From Acidobacteriota bacterium (lineage in GTDB: Bacteria; Acidobacteriota; Blastocatellia; Chloracidobacteriales; JADJPF01), in assembly GCA_016213785.1 (NCBI GenBank), contig JACQZQ010000035.1, positions 56,113 to 120,112 of the forward strand: a stretch of DNA of 64,000 nucleotides, read 5' to 3'. Of this stretch, positions 17,370-26,359 are shown piece by piece (within the stretch, counting starts at the first letter, position 1; the number at the start of each line of letters is the position of its first letter). A program made the translations under genes and the position numbers. The notes beneath the pieces were generated by a model. That model had not been told where the DNA came from and ran no database searches. It saw nothing but the letters and a program-made list of their open reading frames with translations.

Positions 17370-18986
17370 ATGCATCAGGAAAATAAGGCTAGAAAGTTTA
17401 ATATCTTTAGTATACGTAGTATTACAATCTTAATATTTTTGGTTTTAATTGTAGCAGGAGGATTTAGCAAGGCTAGCAAACAAAGTCCAAATTTTATTAA
17501 TTCAGAAGTATTTGCTTTTCCTGAAAAAGAACTTGAACCAGGGGCAATACAAAGTTACTCTCTTACTGTAACCAATAATGGGCAAACACAAGCTAATAAT
17601 GTTCAAGCTAGAGCTAGTATTACAAATAACTTACAGGTACTTGATGTTACTAGTGGTAAGTTTGATTCTGATAGTCATTCTGCCATTTGGAATATTAAAT
17701 CTATTGCTCCAGGACATTCTGTTACAGTCTCTTTTATGGGGCGCTTAAGAACAGATGCTTTAGATAATGAAGTAGTGAGTGTAGAAATGTATGTTAGTAG
17801 CAGCGAACTACGTGAACATAAGGTTGAAGCCCGTGCTACTAAAGTAAAACGTTTAGCTAATGGTCGTTTGGCAAAACTTGTTGCTTTTCAAACCGTTAGC
17901 CCAAATAATCCCAAACCTGGCGAAGAAGTTATGTTACACGTAATTGTTACTAATGAAGGGCAATTACCAGCTGAAAATGTTATTACTTCTGAGCAATTAC
18001 CAGCCGAATTAGAACTATTACCTGATACAATTCATCCACACTTAAGTAATTTCGCTAGATCTACTGAACCTGTTGCTAATTTTGATTTAGAGAAAAACTC
18101 TATAAAAGTTAAAGTTGATAAACTTATGCCTAGTGAATGGGTTGCTTTAATGTTTAATGCTCGTGTTCGTTCTAATGCTCAGGTTGGTAAAGAATTAATT
18201 CCTCAAGCTCTAATTAAAGCTTCAAGTCCTGATTTTCAGTCTGTTGCTCCTGTAACAATTGGAGTCACTGAACCAAATGCTGCTAATTTAAGTGTAACTG
18301 TTCAAGCAGATAAAAATATGGCTAGCGCTGGTGATAAGATTACTTACACAATTAAAGTTACTAATAGTGGAGATACAGCAGCTAATAAACTAAAAATTAC
18401 AAATAAAATTCCACAAGGCTTAACTCTAGCCTCAGGTAGTTCTACTAGTAGTTGTGGATTAAAAATAGTTGAATCTGCTGGGCAAGTTCTTTGGAAAAAA
18501 GGCACAGTGCCTGCTAATAATGGAAGCTGTAGCGTTAGTTTTCAAGCAACTGTAAATACTGGCCTTAATAATGGAACTGTAATTACTGATACTGCTGTTG
18601 TTAAGTCTCAATCTATTAATGTTTCTGCTAATACTACTACTACTGTCCAAAATAATGCTGCTTCTACAGCAGAGGTTGATGTAATGGATAATTTCTTTTC
18701 CCCAGCTACTTTAATGGTTCCAGCTGGAACTATGATAACTTGGACACAGAAGGGAAGAAATGTCCATACTGTTACAGGTTCAAACTGTAATTCTCCTAAC
18801 AATTTTACTTTTAGTTCTGATACTCAATTTCCAAATGGTATGCGCACGGGCGAAAAATTTAGTTTTGCTGTTCCAGCTAATGCTAAAGCGGGTGCTATGG
18901 TTTATTATTTCTGCCGCTTTCATGGGGCACCAGGTAATTGTACCTCTATAGGCCCAGGTATGGCTGGTGTTGTAATTGTAAAATAG
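17370..18986 (+). CDS. Exported CARDB/DUF11-like repeat protein with C-terminal cupredoxin domain
   Basis: A signal-anchor helix (about 14-30) begins the 538-residue protein. Three Ig-like domains of the DUF11/CARDB type follow, marked by SLTVTNNGQTQANNVQA, LHVIVTNEGQLPAENV and TYTIKVTNSGDTAANKL. The last 110 residues are a plastocyanin-like type 1 copper domain. H466 in NVHTV, C515 and H518 in FCRFH, and M531 in GPGMAG are in the right order and spacing for copper ligands. The domain would be an exported electron carrier or copper binder held away from the membrane by the repeats. A hairpin follows the stop. Confidence 0.88.
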   Translation: MHQENKARKFNIFSIRSITILIFLVLIVAGGFSKASKQSPNFINSEVFAFPEKELEPGAIQSYSLTVTNNGQTQANNVQARASITNNLQVLDVTSGKFDSDSHSAIWNIKSIAPGHSVTVSFMGRLRTDALDNEVVSVEMYVSSSELREHKVEARATKVKRLANGRLAKLVAFQTVSPNNPKPGEEVMLHVIVTNEGQLPAENVITSEQLPAELELLPDTIHPHLSNFARSTEPVANFDLEKNSIKVKVDKLMPSEWVALMFNARVRSNAQVGKELIPQALIKASSPDFQSVAPVTIGVTEPNAANLSVTVQADKNMASAGDKITYTIKVTNSGDTAANKLKITNKIPQGLTLASGSSTSSCGLKIVESAGQVLWKKGTVPANNGSCSVSFQATVNTGLNNGTVITDTAVVKSQSINVSANTTTTVQNNAASTAEVDVMDNFFSPATLMVPAGTMITWTQKGRNVHTVTGSNCNSPNNFTFSSDTQFPNGMRTGEKFSFAVPANAKAGAMVYYFCRFHGAPGNCTSIGPGMAGVVIVK

Positions 18987-18998
18987 TAAATCTTTATG

Positions 18999-19031
18999 CT
19001 CTAGAGATAAGAAATTTTCTTATCTCTAGAG
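18999..19031. terminator. Strong hairpin after the cupredoxin gene
   Basis: CTCTAGAGATAAGAAA and its exact complement are separated by one base. No T-tract follows on the plus strand, so it may be an attenuator or RNA-stability element and not a full terminator. Confidence 0.55.
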
Positions 19032-19059
19032 TTTGGAAAGATTGATAGGAGAATATTTT

Positions 19060-19329
19060 ATGGATGATTTAGAAAGAATAATACAGGAATTAACTTTTCC
19101 AATAGCCTTACCTCCAGGCTCAATAATGGTGATGGGAAAAAGGCGTATTCCTAATTTTGATCTTATCCTAGCTCAATTACCTAGTCCCGTCGCTACATTA
19201 ATTAATCCTAATGCTACTGCTCCAGGTGGAGGATCGGATGGCTATTTTGTTCCCCTTAAAGATGGACGTTACTTAAAAATAGCCTTAAAAGATATGGAAA
19301 TAACTTCGCTTTCTGTTGTTAGTCCCTAA
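19060..19329 (+). CDS. Small conserved-looking hypothetical protein
   Basis: The protein is 89 residues from the ATG at 19060, which has AGGAG nine bases before it. An in-frame TTG at 19033 lies inside the hairpin and is unlikely. The sequence has one helix (DDLERIIQELT), a Pro/Gly-rich middle (ALPPGSIM, NPNATAPGGGSDGYFVPL) and a strand-rich end. There is no signal peptide or metal motif. It lies between the cupredoxin and enoyl-CoA hydratase genes. I do not recognise a family. Confidence 0.65.
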   Translation: MDDLERIIQELTFPIALPPGSIMVMGKRRIPNFDLILAQLPSPVATLINPNATAPGGGSDGYFVPLKDGRYLKIALKDMEITSLSVVSP

Positions 19330-19400
19330 GTAAAATACTAGGGCTAACTAAGTAACTATATTTTGCTTAATTTTATAATTAAATTGGTTTAGGAGAGAAA

Positions 19401-20192
19401 ATGTCTTACAAAACTTTGCTTTTTGAGGTAAATGAAAATATCGCAAAAATTGTACTTAATCGCCCAGAGGCGATGAATGCTTTAAGCACTGATTTAGCAA
19501 TGGAATTAATAGAAGTGTTTCAAGATTTAGCAACTAAGGATAATATTCGAGCAGTAATACTTACTGGAACTGGAAAGGCTTTTTCTGCTGGAGGAGATGT
19601 TAAGCAAATGGCTACAGTCTTAGGTGATGATGCTCCAGCAAAATTTCGTTTAGCTTTAGACATCTACCATAAATTGATTTTATTAATGAGACAATTATCT
19701 AAACCAATTATTGCTGCTATTAATGGGGTTGCAGCCGGAGCAGGTTTTAACTTGGCACTTGCTTGTGATGTAAGAATAGCCGCAGAATCGGCTAAGTTTA
19801 GCCAGGCTTTTATTAGAATAGGGTTAATTCCTGATTTTGGTGGTACTTTCTTTTTACCTAGAATTGTAGGTTCAGCAAAAGCAATGGAGCTAATGATGAC
19901 GGGTGAATTAATTGATGCAGAAAAAGCTAACCAATTAGGAATTGTTAATTTGGTTGTAAAAAATAATGAATTAGATGAAACTGCAAACTTTTTTGCTCAA
20001 CAAGCCTCTAGCCTACCTACAGCGGCTATTGGTCGGTTAAAGAAACTTTTAGATTCAAGCTCTACCTCCTCTCTGACAGAACAATTAGAACTAGAAGCAC
20101 AAATGCAAATGGAGGCTTCTGCTACAGAAGATTTTAGAGAAGGGGTTAAGGCTTTTGTAGAAAAACGCCAGCCAAAATTTACTGGTAAATAA
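19401..20192 (+). CDS. Enoyl-CoA hydratase/isomerase family protein
   Basis: This is a crotonase-fold enzyme of 263 residues that likely acts in beta-oxidation or a related CoA pathway. Visible features are NRPEAMNALS near the start, the first oxyanion-hole segment FSAGGDVKQM, the second AAINGVAAGAGFNLALACD, and the C-terminal RIGLIPDFGG. The catalytic glutamate position after GLIP is an aspartate-phenylalanine-glycine sequence (DFGG), so hydratase or isomerase cannot be chosen from motifs. The start has AGGAGAG upstream. An acyl-CoA dehydrogenase is encoded 8 kb away, a plausible but unlinked partner. Confidence 0.88.
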   Translation: MSYKTLLFEVNENIAKIVLNRPEAMNALSTDLAMELIEVFQDLATKDNIRAVILTGTGKAFSAGGDVKQMATVLGDDAPAKFRLALDIYHKLILLMRQLSKPIIAAINGVAAGAGFNLALACDVRIAAESAKFSQAFIRIGLIPDFGGTFFLPRIVGSAKAMELMMTGELIDAEKANQLGIVNLVVKNNELDETANFFAQQASSLPTAAIGRLKKLLDSSSTSSLTEQLELEAQMQMEASATEDFREGVKAFVEKRQPKFTGK

Positions 20193-20218
20193 AAAATAAT
20201 TTAAGCCTAAAAATAAAA

Positions 20219-20240
20219 GGCCACTATTAGTGGCTTTTTT
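20219..20240 (+). terminator. Rho-independent terminator after the enoyl-CoA hydratase gene
   Basis: The hairpin GCCACTATTAGTGGC is followed by TTTTTT and lies 27 bases after the stop. An A-run before it may let it serve the convergent minus-strand gene as well. Confidence 0.85.
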
Positions 20241-20286
20241 ATTTTTACTTAAAATTACTTAGATTTACTTAAAATCGGTTAAGATT

Positions 20287-21018
20287 TTATTTTGGAGCAT
20301 AGTCTTTTCCATCTTTATTTTTATGTTGGAAAGGAGAAAATCCCGCTTCATCTACTTGAATACTTCCTAGATTAACTGTTGAGCCACTAACAGTTACTTC
20401 ACGGGAAAGCTTATTTAAGCTTTCTGTCGTCGCTCTTTCGTGCCAAACTTTAAGAGTATATTTTCCATTTGGAACATTATTTATTTCAACTTTTCCACTG
20501 TCATCGCTTAATGCATAGTAAGCTGTTTTTACTGAAATCACAAAAGCTTTCATTTGTGGATGAATATTACAATAAACTGGGATAACTCCAGGACGATTCA
20601 TTAACTGATCAACATTTTCACCTGCTTGATAAAGACCTAGATCAAATTTTTTGACTTCTGAGGGTGAAAAAACATTGTGTGGAAAAGGATCATCATTAGG
20701 AAAACTAACATAATAACCACTAGAAACTATTAATACTTTTGGAACAAATTTTTTTCCCTTTTGTCTCATAGCAGGGTAAGGTGTACTTTGTTTAGGTATT
20801 CTAGCTGTACTTCCTGAAGGTTCTAGCCATAGAGCAATATTAGAAAGATCATTGCTCTTTTTAGCATTTACTAAAGATACTGTTGCTTCAATTTTAGCTG
20901 CTACTGGTAAAGAATAGCTGATTTGAAGGCTAGAAAAAGAGCCTATCAGTAAAAGTACCAAAATTAATAATCTTCTAAAAAACATTTTTTTATTTGTCTT
21001 TTGCACATCTAAATCCAT
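20287..21018 (-). CDS. Exported cupredoxin-like protein with carboxypeptidase-regulatory-like C-terminus
   Basis: The signal peptide is RRLLILVLLLIGSFSS. The core has a type 1 copper pattern: FPHNVFSPS (His), then VYCNIHPQMKA with Cys, His and Met. The end (DDSGKVEINNVPNGKYTLKVWHE) is a carboxypeptidase-regulatory-like beta-sandwich strand set. Proteins of this design occur in Acidobacteria and are thought to bind copper outside the cytoplasm. The start is uncertain. I chose the ATG near 21018, which follows GGAAGG and gives about 243 residues. This overlaps the upstream kinase gene by about 29 bases. The ORF can extend to 21051, and a later ATG at 20985 would remove the overlap. Confidence 0.82.
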   Translation of the reverse strand: MDLDVQKTNKKMFFRRLLILVLLLIGSFSSLQISYSLPVAAKIEATVSLVNAKKSNDLSNIALWLEPSGSTARIPKQSTPYPAMRQKGKKFVPKVLIVSSGYYVSFPNDDPFPHNVFSPSEVKKFDLGLYQAGENVDQLMNRPGVIPVYCNIHPQMKAFVISVKTAYYALSDDSGKVEINNVPNGKYTLKVWHERATTESLNKLSREVTVSGSTVNLGSIQVDEAGFSPFQHKNKDGKDYAPK

Positions 21019-22933
21019 AATCATTTTGCCTTCCACCAGTTGGAGTATCACTATTACGTGCTGAAACCCTTATTTTTGCGGCATCTGTATACCAAGAACC
21101 ACCGCGTAATACTTTAACTTTGCCACTTGCTGGCCCTTTAGGATTAGTCTCAGAGGCACTAAAATAATAACCTTTTTCATACCAATCGTTACACCACTGC
21201 CAAACATTCCCAGCCATATTAAAAAGACCATAACCATTTGCTGGATATGCTTTTACTGCTTTAGTTGGAAGTTCAACTTCTCCTGTTAATGCTGCTCCTG
21301 CTAAATCGCCTTGACCAAAGTTAGCATGGTTTTTGGGATCTTCTTTACCCCAAGGATAACTTTCCCCAATTTTTCCACCTCGGGCAGCATATTCCCATTC
21401 AGCCTCGGTAGGTAAACGCTTATCAGCCCATTTTGCATAAGCCATAGCATCATTCCAGGAAATGCAAGTTACAGGATGATCTGCACGCTCTGAAGAAGCA
21501 TAACGCTGCCAATCATACTCTTCACCCTCTTTTTCAGCATCTGTTACATATTTTGTCTCATTAACAAATTTCTGGAATTGAGTGTTTGTTACAGGTGTAA
21601 CATCCATATAAAATGAGTCTACTTTAATATCACGGACAGGGCGTTCATCTTCATTACCTTCTTCACTGCCCATTTTCATCCATCCGCCTTTAATTAAAAC
21701 CATTCCAGGATATCTTTTATCATCCTCTTGACTACCTGGAGGGGCAGGTGCTTTAACAAGAAACTTACTTACTCCAACATAACCCCCGCCAGCTAAGACT
21801 ACTAGTAGTACAATACCTAGTGCAGCATAAAGCCACTTTGGTTTTTGGTTTTCTGTAACAGTAGTATTTCCCTGAGCATTTAGCTGAGTATTGCTAATAG
21901 CATTAATGCTACTAGTTTTAGGAGGTTTATTATAATCTCCTGTAGAAATACCACTTACTGGAGGGAATTCTGTATCTTGATCATACAAGCCTTCACTATG
22001 TGCAGCATGTAGTAGCTCATTTGCAAATTCTCCAGCGCTAGTATAACGGTCTTTAGGTTCTTTATTTAATGCTTTAAGGACTGCTTTGTCTACACTCTCA
22101 GGTATTTCAGAAACAATAGAACGTAGTGAAGGAGGGGGTTCAACTATGTGTTTTACAGCTAAGCCTGTTGGTGTTGGGGCTGTAAAGGGCAGACGGCCTG
22201 TTAGCATTTCAAACGCTACTACACCTAAACTATAAATATCTGAACGTAAATCTATGTTGCCTTCTCCACGACATTGCTCTGGAGACATATAATTTACTGT
22301 ACCAACAATTGTACCTGCTCTTGTGATGGAATTGTCTTGTTTTCCATCCATCATCATTTTAGCAATACCAAAATCAAAAACTTTAACAATATGTTTTTTA
22401 TTGCGATCTACTTTAATCATTACATTATCTGGTTTTAGATCGCGGTGGATAATCTTTTTAGCATGTGCATCATCTAAGGCTGCACAAATTTGTGACATTA
22501 TATTAGCAGTAGTACTAGGGGAAAGTTTACCTTTTTTACGTATTAATTGGGTTAAATTATATCCTGCAACATATTCCATTACTAAGTAAAGCATACCATC
22601 AGCACGGCCAAAATCAGTGACTTTGACGGCATTTGGATGGTCAATTGCAGCCGCAGCACGTGCTTCACGAAGGAAACGCTCTACTATTTCCTCATGTGTA
22701 GCTAGTTTAGGGTTAATTAATTTAATAGCTACTTCATTATTAATAAAGGTATGACGAGCGCGGAAAACTCCGCCCATACCCCCTAATCCAAGTAATGTTT
22801 GTATTTCATATTTACCATCTATTGTTTTCCCGACTAATCCACTTACATCAAAATCAGCTAATTTAGTGTTGTCATCAGGACAAGTTTCAGCACTATCAGG
22901 AAAGGATTTTTGGCATTTAGGACAATGTTTCAT
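20990..22933 (-). CDS. Ser/Thr kinase fused to a formylglycine-generating-enzyme-like domain
   Basis: The 647-residue protein starts with a short zinc-binding piece (CPKC, then CPDD). The kinase domain covers about 40-310 with K71, HRDLKPDN (D165, N170), DFG (187-189) and SPEQ. A Pro-rich, polar linker and one membrane helix (about 367-388) follow. The C-terminal 240 residues form an FGE/sulfatase-modifying-factor fold: GGWMKMGSEEGNEDERPV, VTPVTNTQF, RLPTEAEWEYAARGG, GNVWQWCNDW and VLRGGSWY. In kinases this domain is thought to sense ligands outside the membrane, not to make formylglycine, and the paired catalytic cysteines of true FGE are not visible. It is encoded next to the cupredoxin, with which it overlaps. 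Confidence 0.92.
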   Translation of the reverse strand: MKHCPKCQKSFPDSAETCPDDNTKLADFDVSGLVGKTIDGKYEIQTLLGLGGMGGVFRARHTFINNEVAIKLINPKLATHEEIVERFLREARAAAAIDHPNAVKVTDFGRADGMLYLVMEYVAGYNLTQLIRKKGKLSPSTTANIMSQICAALDDAHAKKIIHRDLKPDNVMIKVDRNKKHIVKVFDFGIAKMMMDGKQDNSITRAGTIVGTVNYMSPEQCRGEGNIDLRSDIYSLGVVAFEMLTGRLPFTAPTPTGLAVKHIVEPPPSLRSIVSEIPESVDKAVLKALNKEPKDRYTSAGEFANELLHAAHSEGLYDQDTEFPPVSGISTGDYNKPPKTSSINAISNTQLNAQGNTTVTENQKPKWLYAALGIVLLVVLAGGGYVGVSKFLVKAPAPPGSQEDDKRYPGMVLIKGGWMKMGSEEGNEDERPVRDIKVDSFYMDVTPVTNTQFQKFVNETKYVTDAEKEGEEYDWQRYASSERADHPVTCISWNDAMAYAKWADKRLPTEAEWEYAARGGKIGESYPWGKEDPKNHANFGQGDLAGAALTGEVELPTKAVKAYPANGYGLFNMAGNVWQWCNDWYEKGYYFSASETNPKGPASGKVKVLRGGSWYTDAAKIRVSARNSDTPTGGRQNDYGFRCAKDK

Positions 22934-23230
22934 GAATTATTAATAAAACCTAATTAGTGATATAAATCTTTCCACGCTAACAGTGGGCCTATTATCTTAT
23001 TAGATTTTGTATTTACTTTTGATTTTAGAAGATGGTTTTATGCTTCTCTTTATACTACTTCCAAATTATGGAAAATAATAAAGATTTTAAGCAACAAACC
23101 AAACAACCACATAAGTGTAATAGCCACAGGTGAATATATCAGAACTAATATGGGTTGGGCAACCCGTTTATAAGCTCTTTGCTATAAATTCTCCTATAAA
23201 AAGTTAACACTTTATTTTAGTATATTATAG

Positions 23231-24487
23231 TTAGAGAGATTTTAAGAAGTTTATCAGATCTTTTTGTGCATCAGACTTAAGTTTAAGGAATTTGTCTCTA
23301 GAACTAGCTGCTTCACCACCATGAGCAGATATTGCTCTAGAAAGATCCGTAGTTCTTGCGTCATGTAAAAAGAACTTTTTAGAAGATAAACCCCATAAAG
23401 GCTGTGTTCGCCACTCAGTTCCAAAAGCAATTCCTGTTTGAATACCGTCCATAAGCTCAGGCCCCATATCATGAAGCAAAAGATCTGAATAAAGATTAAC
23501 TTCTTGATTAGCTAAAACTTGAGTAATTAAATCAGGTCTTTCAGATAATGTTGCTGTAGTTAATGAAGGTATATGACATTTAACACAACCTATAGAATTA
23601 AAAAGAGCTTTGCCCCTTGTAGCAGAAGCATCTAAGGGCTGTTGAGGAGGTGGAGCAAGCAGAGTCATAAAATCAAAAAAAGTATTTGTTACACGCCCAT
23701 CAAAATCTTCTGGGCCATTAGCCGTATCACAAATAGACTTCTTTCCATTTGGTCTACGATTAGTAGGGAAATCTGGGTTAGAAATCCCTATTTCTACTAT
23801 ATATGCATCTCCAGAAAAATCTATTAGTGTTGGCATATGGGATTTCCAACCAAAACGACCAACCCTAAATTCTTGGAAATGAGGACTAAAAACCATATTA
23901 GGCCGCCCACTAATTCCATCTTTATCTTTATCATCTGGATCAGCGTTTGACAAAATCATTTTTTCAGAAATCGCATCAATTAGCCCAGAACCAAAAAGTT
24001 GTTGTGCTGCTCGAGGAGAAACAAATTGTGCTTTAGTTGGAATTAATTGAGGTTCGCAACCTGCTACTACTTTTTTACTTGATAGTGGTTCTCCCCCAAC
24101 ACTCTCTAAATTATTGTATTTACCCCGAGTCATACGCCCAATACGAAATGTTATGTCATCAATTTCATCTAAAGAACCACCAGTTACAGGCATACTATGA
24201 CAAGCTACACAACTAAGGTCATTAAAGGTAGGGCCAAGACCTTCGTCTATATTATGATCACGCTCAAATTCAAATTTACCGCTCTGAAATCTTCCTAATA
24301 TTTTGCTATCAATACCTGGTAATGGATCTCCTAATTTAGTGAGTGCAAGCAGAGTTGAATATGAGGCTTCTTTCTCTTGGCTCTTTGCTTCTACTTTAGG
24401 AGTAATATCAGTGGCCTTAAAATCAATAAAAAATAGAGGAGTAAATACCAAAGCTATCAACATTATTAATTTCTTAAAGCGTTTCAT
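23231..24487 (-). CDS. Two-heme c-type oxidoreductase (DUF1111/thiol oxidoreductase-like)
   Basis: This is an exported protein of 418 residues with a signal peptide (MKRFKKLIMLIALVFTPLF). Two c-type heme motifs are present: CVACH near residue 97 and CVKCH near residue 303. The GLGPTFNDLSCVACHSMP context and the FGSGLIDAI segment match the diheme DUF1111 family that resembles MauG and cytochrome c peroxidases. Electron transfer in the periplasm is the likely role, and the substrate is unknown. It lies 50 bases downstream of a porin gene on the same strand, so the two may share a transcript. Confidence 0.88.
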   Translation of the reverse strand: MKRFKKLIMLIALVFTPLFFIDFKATDITPKVEAKSQEKEASYSTLLALTKLGDPLPGIDSKILGRFQSGKFEFERDHNIDEGLGPTFNDLSCVACHSMPVTGGSLDEIDDITFRIGRMTRGKYNNLESVGGEPLSSKKVVAGCEPQLIPTKAQFVSPRAAQQLFGSGLIDAISEKMILSNADPDDKDKDGISGRPNMVFSPHFQEFRVGRFGWKSHMPTLIDFSGDAYIVEIGISNPDFPTNRRPNGKKSICDTANGPEDFDGRVTNTFFDFMTLLAPPPQQPLDASATRGKALFNSIGCVKCHIPSLTTATLSERPDLITQVLANQEVNLYSDLLLHDMGPELMDGIQTGIAFGTEWRTQPLWGLSSKKFFLHDARTTDLSRAISAHGGEAASSRDKFLKLKSDAQKDLINFLKSL

Positions 24488-24537
24488 TTTTTAGTACTCC
24501 TTAGTTAATACTCCTTAAGCTATTAACTTATTCTAGT

Positions 24538-26325
24538 TTAGAAAGAATAAGCAAAACCTATGTTGATATGATTATTCACTCTATTTCGATCAATTACAGG
24601 AACTGGTTTAGTTGGACTGCTTTGATCATTGCTAAAGTAGGTTTGTAAGAACCTATATTCAGTAGAAATAATAAAGTTTGAGCGAAAACGGTAAAGAATA
24701 TTTCCAGAGAAAGTTCTATTACCAGCACGAGATACACCCGCAGCTAAATCAAATCTTGTATCTAGTAAATCTTCGCTGTATGGATCATCTAGTCCATAAG
24801 CTAAATGTATGGCTAAATTGCTTCTCGGTCTAATTTGAAGTTGTGACCAGCCTCCAATACTACGAACACCAATTGCTCGACTGCCATAAAATGGAAATAC
24901 AATTCCTTGTACAATACCACCGCCTAAACCACCTAAAGAGCGACCCCAGAAAACTTCTCCTGTTAAAGTCATTTTACTTGTAATAGGAATTACGTAATCT
25001 CCTGTTATAGCAACAGAATTAATGGTTGTGCCTTTTACGCCATCTCTAGGAGGGACAGCAAGTTGGCGTGCATAGTGAACCCCTACACCGACTTGGAAAG
25101 GCTGAGGGTCAAAAGCTAAGTAAGCATTACTAGGAATAGTATCTAGATCGCCTCTTGTATAGCTAATTCTAGTTTCAAGTGCGGGCATACGAGAGCGCTC
25201 ACCTGCATCAGGGCGGGTTTCAAATTGAAATTCTGTATTAGTTTGTCCATTAAAAGGAGCTAGGATGCCACCTTCAATTGTAAGACGCTCATTTTCACGA
25301 GAAACCAAGCGATAAGCTACTTTAGCTTGAGGTGTCCAAGACCATAAATTTCCAGATTCAGCTAAAGCAGGAAAACCTACTTGGGCTATTGAAGTAGGGT
25401 TAAGAGGTGAAACAATAGGATCGTCTTGACCAACAACAAAAGCAAAACGACCAGATTCTAATTTAGCTCGGGCAATTCTTAGGCGTAGTGGGCTAAAAGC
25501 GCGACCATTATAAACAGGGGGATTACCGCCAAAGAAATCTAGTTGTAGGTCTCCTGATAATCTCCATTTGCCTATTTGAGGTGCAAAGAAGGAAAACCCT
25601 ATTTGAGTTTGTCTAATTGTTGCTCCAAAGTTTGAGCCATTTTCTAAAGAGATATTATCTCCGCCCAAAAGATAAAGTCCTGTTGGGGGGTCATCTGTCC
25701 CAGCACTATTATAATAGGTGTTAAAGAGCAATGTACCATTAAGCTTAACATTAAAATGTTCGCCAGTTTCTACAGAAACACGACTAGAGTTTTTTAACCT
25801 AGTATCATGAATATCCACCATATCTTTTATTTCTGATAGCCGGTCATTAAGGCTATTGAGAGATAATTCTTCTTGGGTATCTTCGGTTTGTTCTTGGTCT
25901 TGCTCTCCATCATTTTGAGGGCTGGCTTTTGCTAGTTTAGTTAGTGGATAGTTAGCTTTACTAGTTGTCACAGAAAGATTAGTTTCTGACTTAAATTGTT
26001 TAAGCTCTGTATCTGTTTCTTGAAGGCGTTGACGGGTTTGTTCTAGCTCTTTTTCAAGCTGGCCTGCACGTTTATTTGCCTCATCTGCTGCTTCACGGGC
26101 TGCTTTAGCTTCGGCTTCGGCACGTTCTATTCTAAGCAGTATATTGGCTAGGTCTAGATTAGCTGTAGTAGTGTTAGTGTTAGATTTTTTCTCTGTGTTT
26201 TCTGCTTTTTCTTTCTCTGTTTTATCATCGCTGGCAAATGCTATAACAGATGGGTGAAAGAGAGCAAAAACTAGTATTAATAGAGTAAAACGGCTAAATA
26301 GAGTGTTAGAAAGCTTCTTTGGCAT
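24538..26325 (-). CDS. Outer-membrane porin with N-terminal coiled coil (DcaP-like)
   Basis: A signal peptide (FTLLILVFALFHPSVIAFA) is followed by a charged coiled coil at about 50-115 (RIERAEAEAKAAREAADEAN). From about residue 175 to the end the sequence alternates short polar and aromatic strands, as in a beta-barrel, and the last residue is Phe (FAYSF), the usual outer-membrane insertion signal. The coiled coil plus barrel layout fits DcaP-type trimeric porins. Pore substrate cannot be told. It precedes the two-heme oxidoreductase gene by 50 bases and follows the PP2C gene by 34 bases. Confidence 0.85.
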   Translation of the reverse strand: MPKKLSNTLFSRFTLLILVFALFHPSVIAFASDDKTEKEKAENTEKKSNTNTTTANLDLANILLRIERAEAEAKAAREAADEANKRAGQLEKELEQTRQRLQETDTELKQFKSETNLSVTTSKANYPLTKLAKASPQNDGEQDQEQTEDTQEELSLNSLNDRLSEIKDMVDIHDTRLKNSSRVSVETGEHFNVKLNGTLLFNTYYNSAGTDDPPTGLYLLGGDNISLENGSNFGATIRQTQIGFSFFAPQIGKWRLSGDLQLDFFGGNPPVYNGRAFSPLRLRIARAKLESGRFAFVVGQDDPIVSPLNPTSIAQVGFPALAESGNLWSWTPQAKVAYRLVSRENERLTIEGGILAPFNGQTNTEFQFETRPDAGERSRMPALETRISYTRGDLDTIPSNAYLAFDPQPFQVGVGVHYARQLAVPPRDGVKGTTINSVAITGDYVIPITSKMTLTGEVFWGRSLGGLGGGIVQGIVFPFYGSRAIGVRSIGGWSQLQIRPRSNLAIHLAYGLDDPYSEDLLDTRFDLAAGVSRAGNRTFSGNILYRFRSNFIISTEYRFLQTYFSNDQSSPTKPVPVIDRNRVNNHINIGFAYSF

Positions 26326-26359
26326 TTTTTTTCCCTTATGAAAGATTAAGCTTAATAGT

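Noticed and set aside
23152..23165. GGGTT/AACCC hairpin as a terminator for the two-heme gene
   Set aside because: The stem is only five bases and no T-tract follows.
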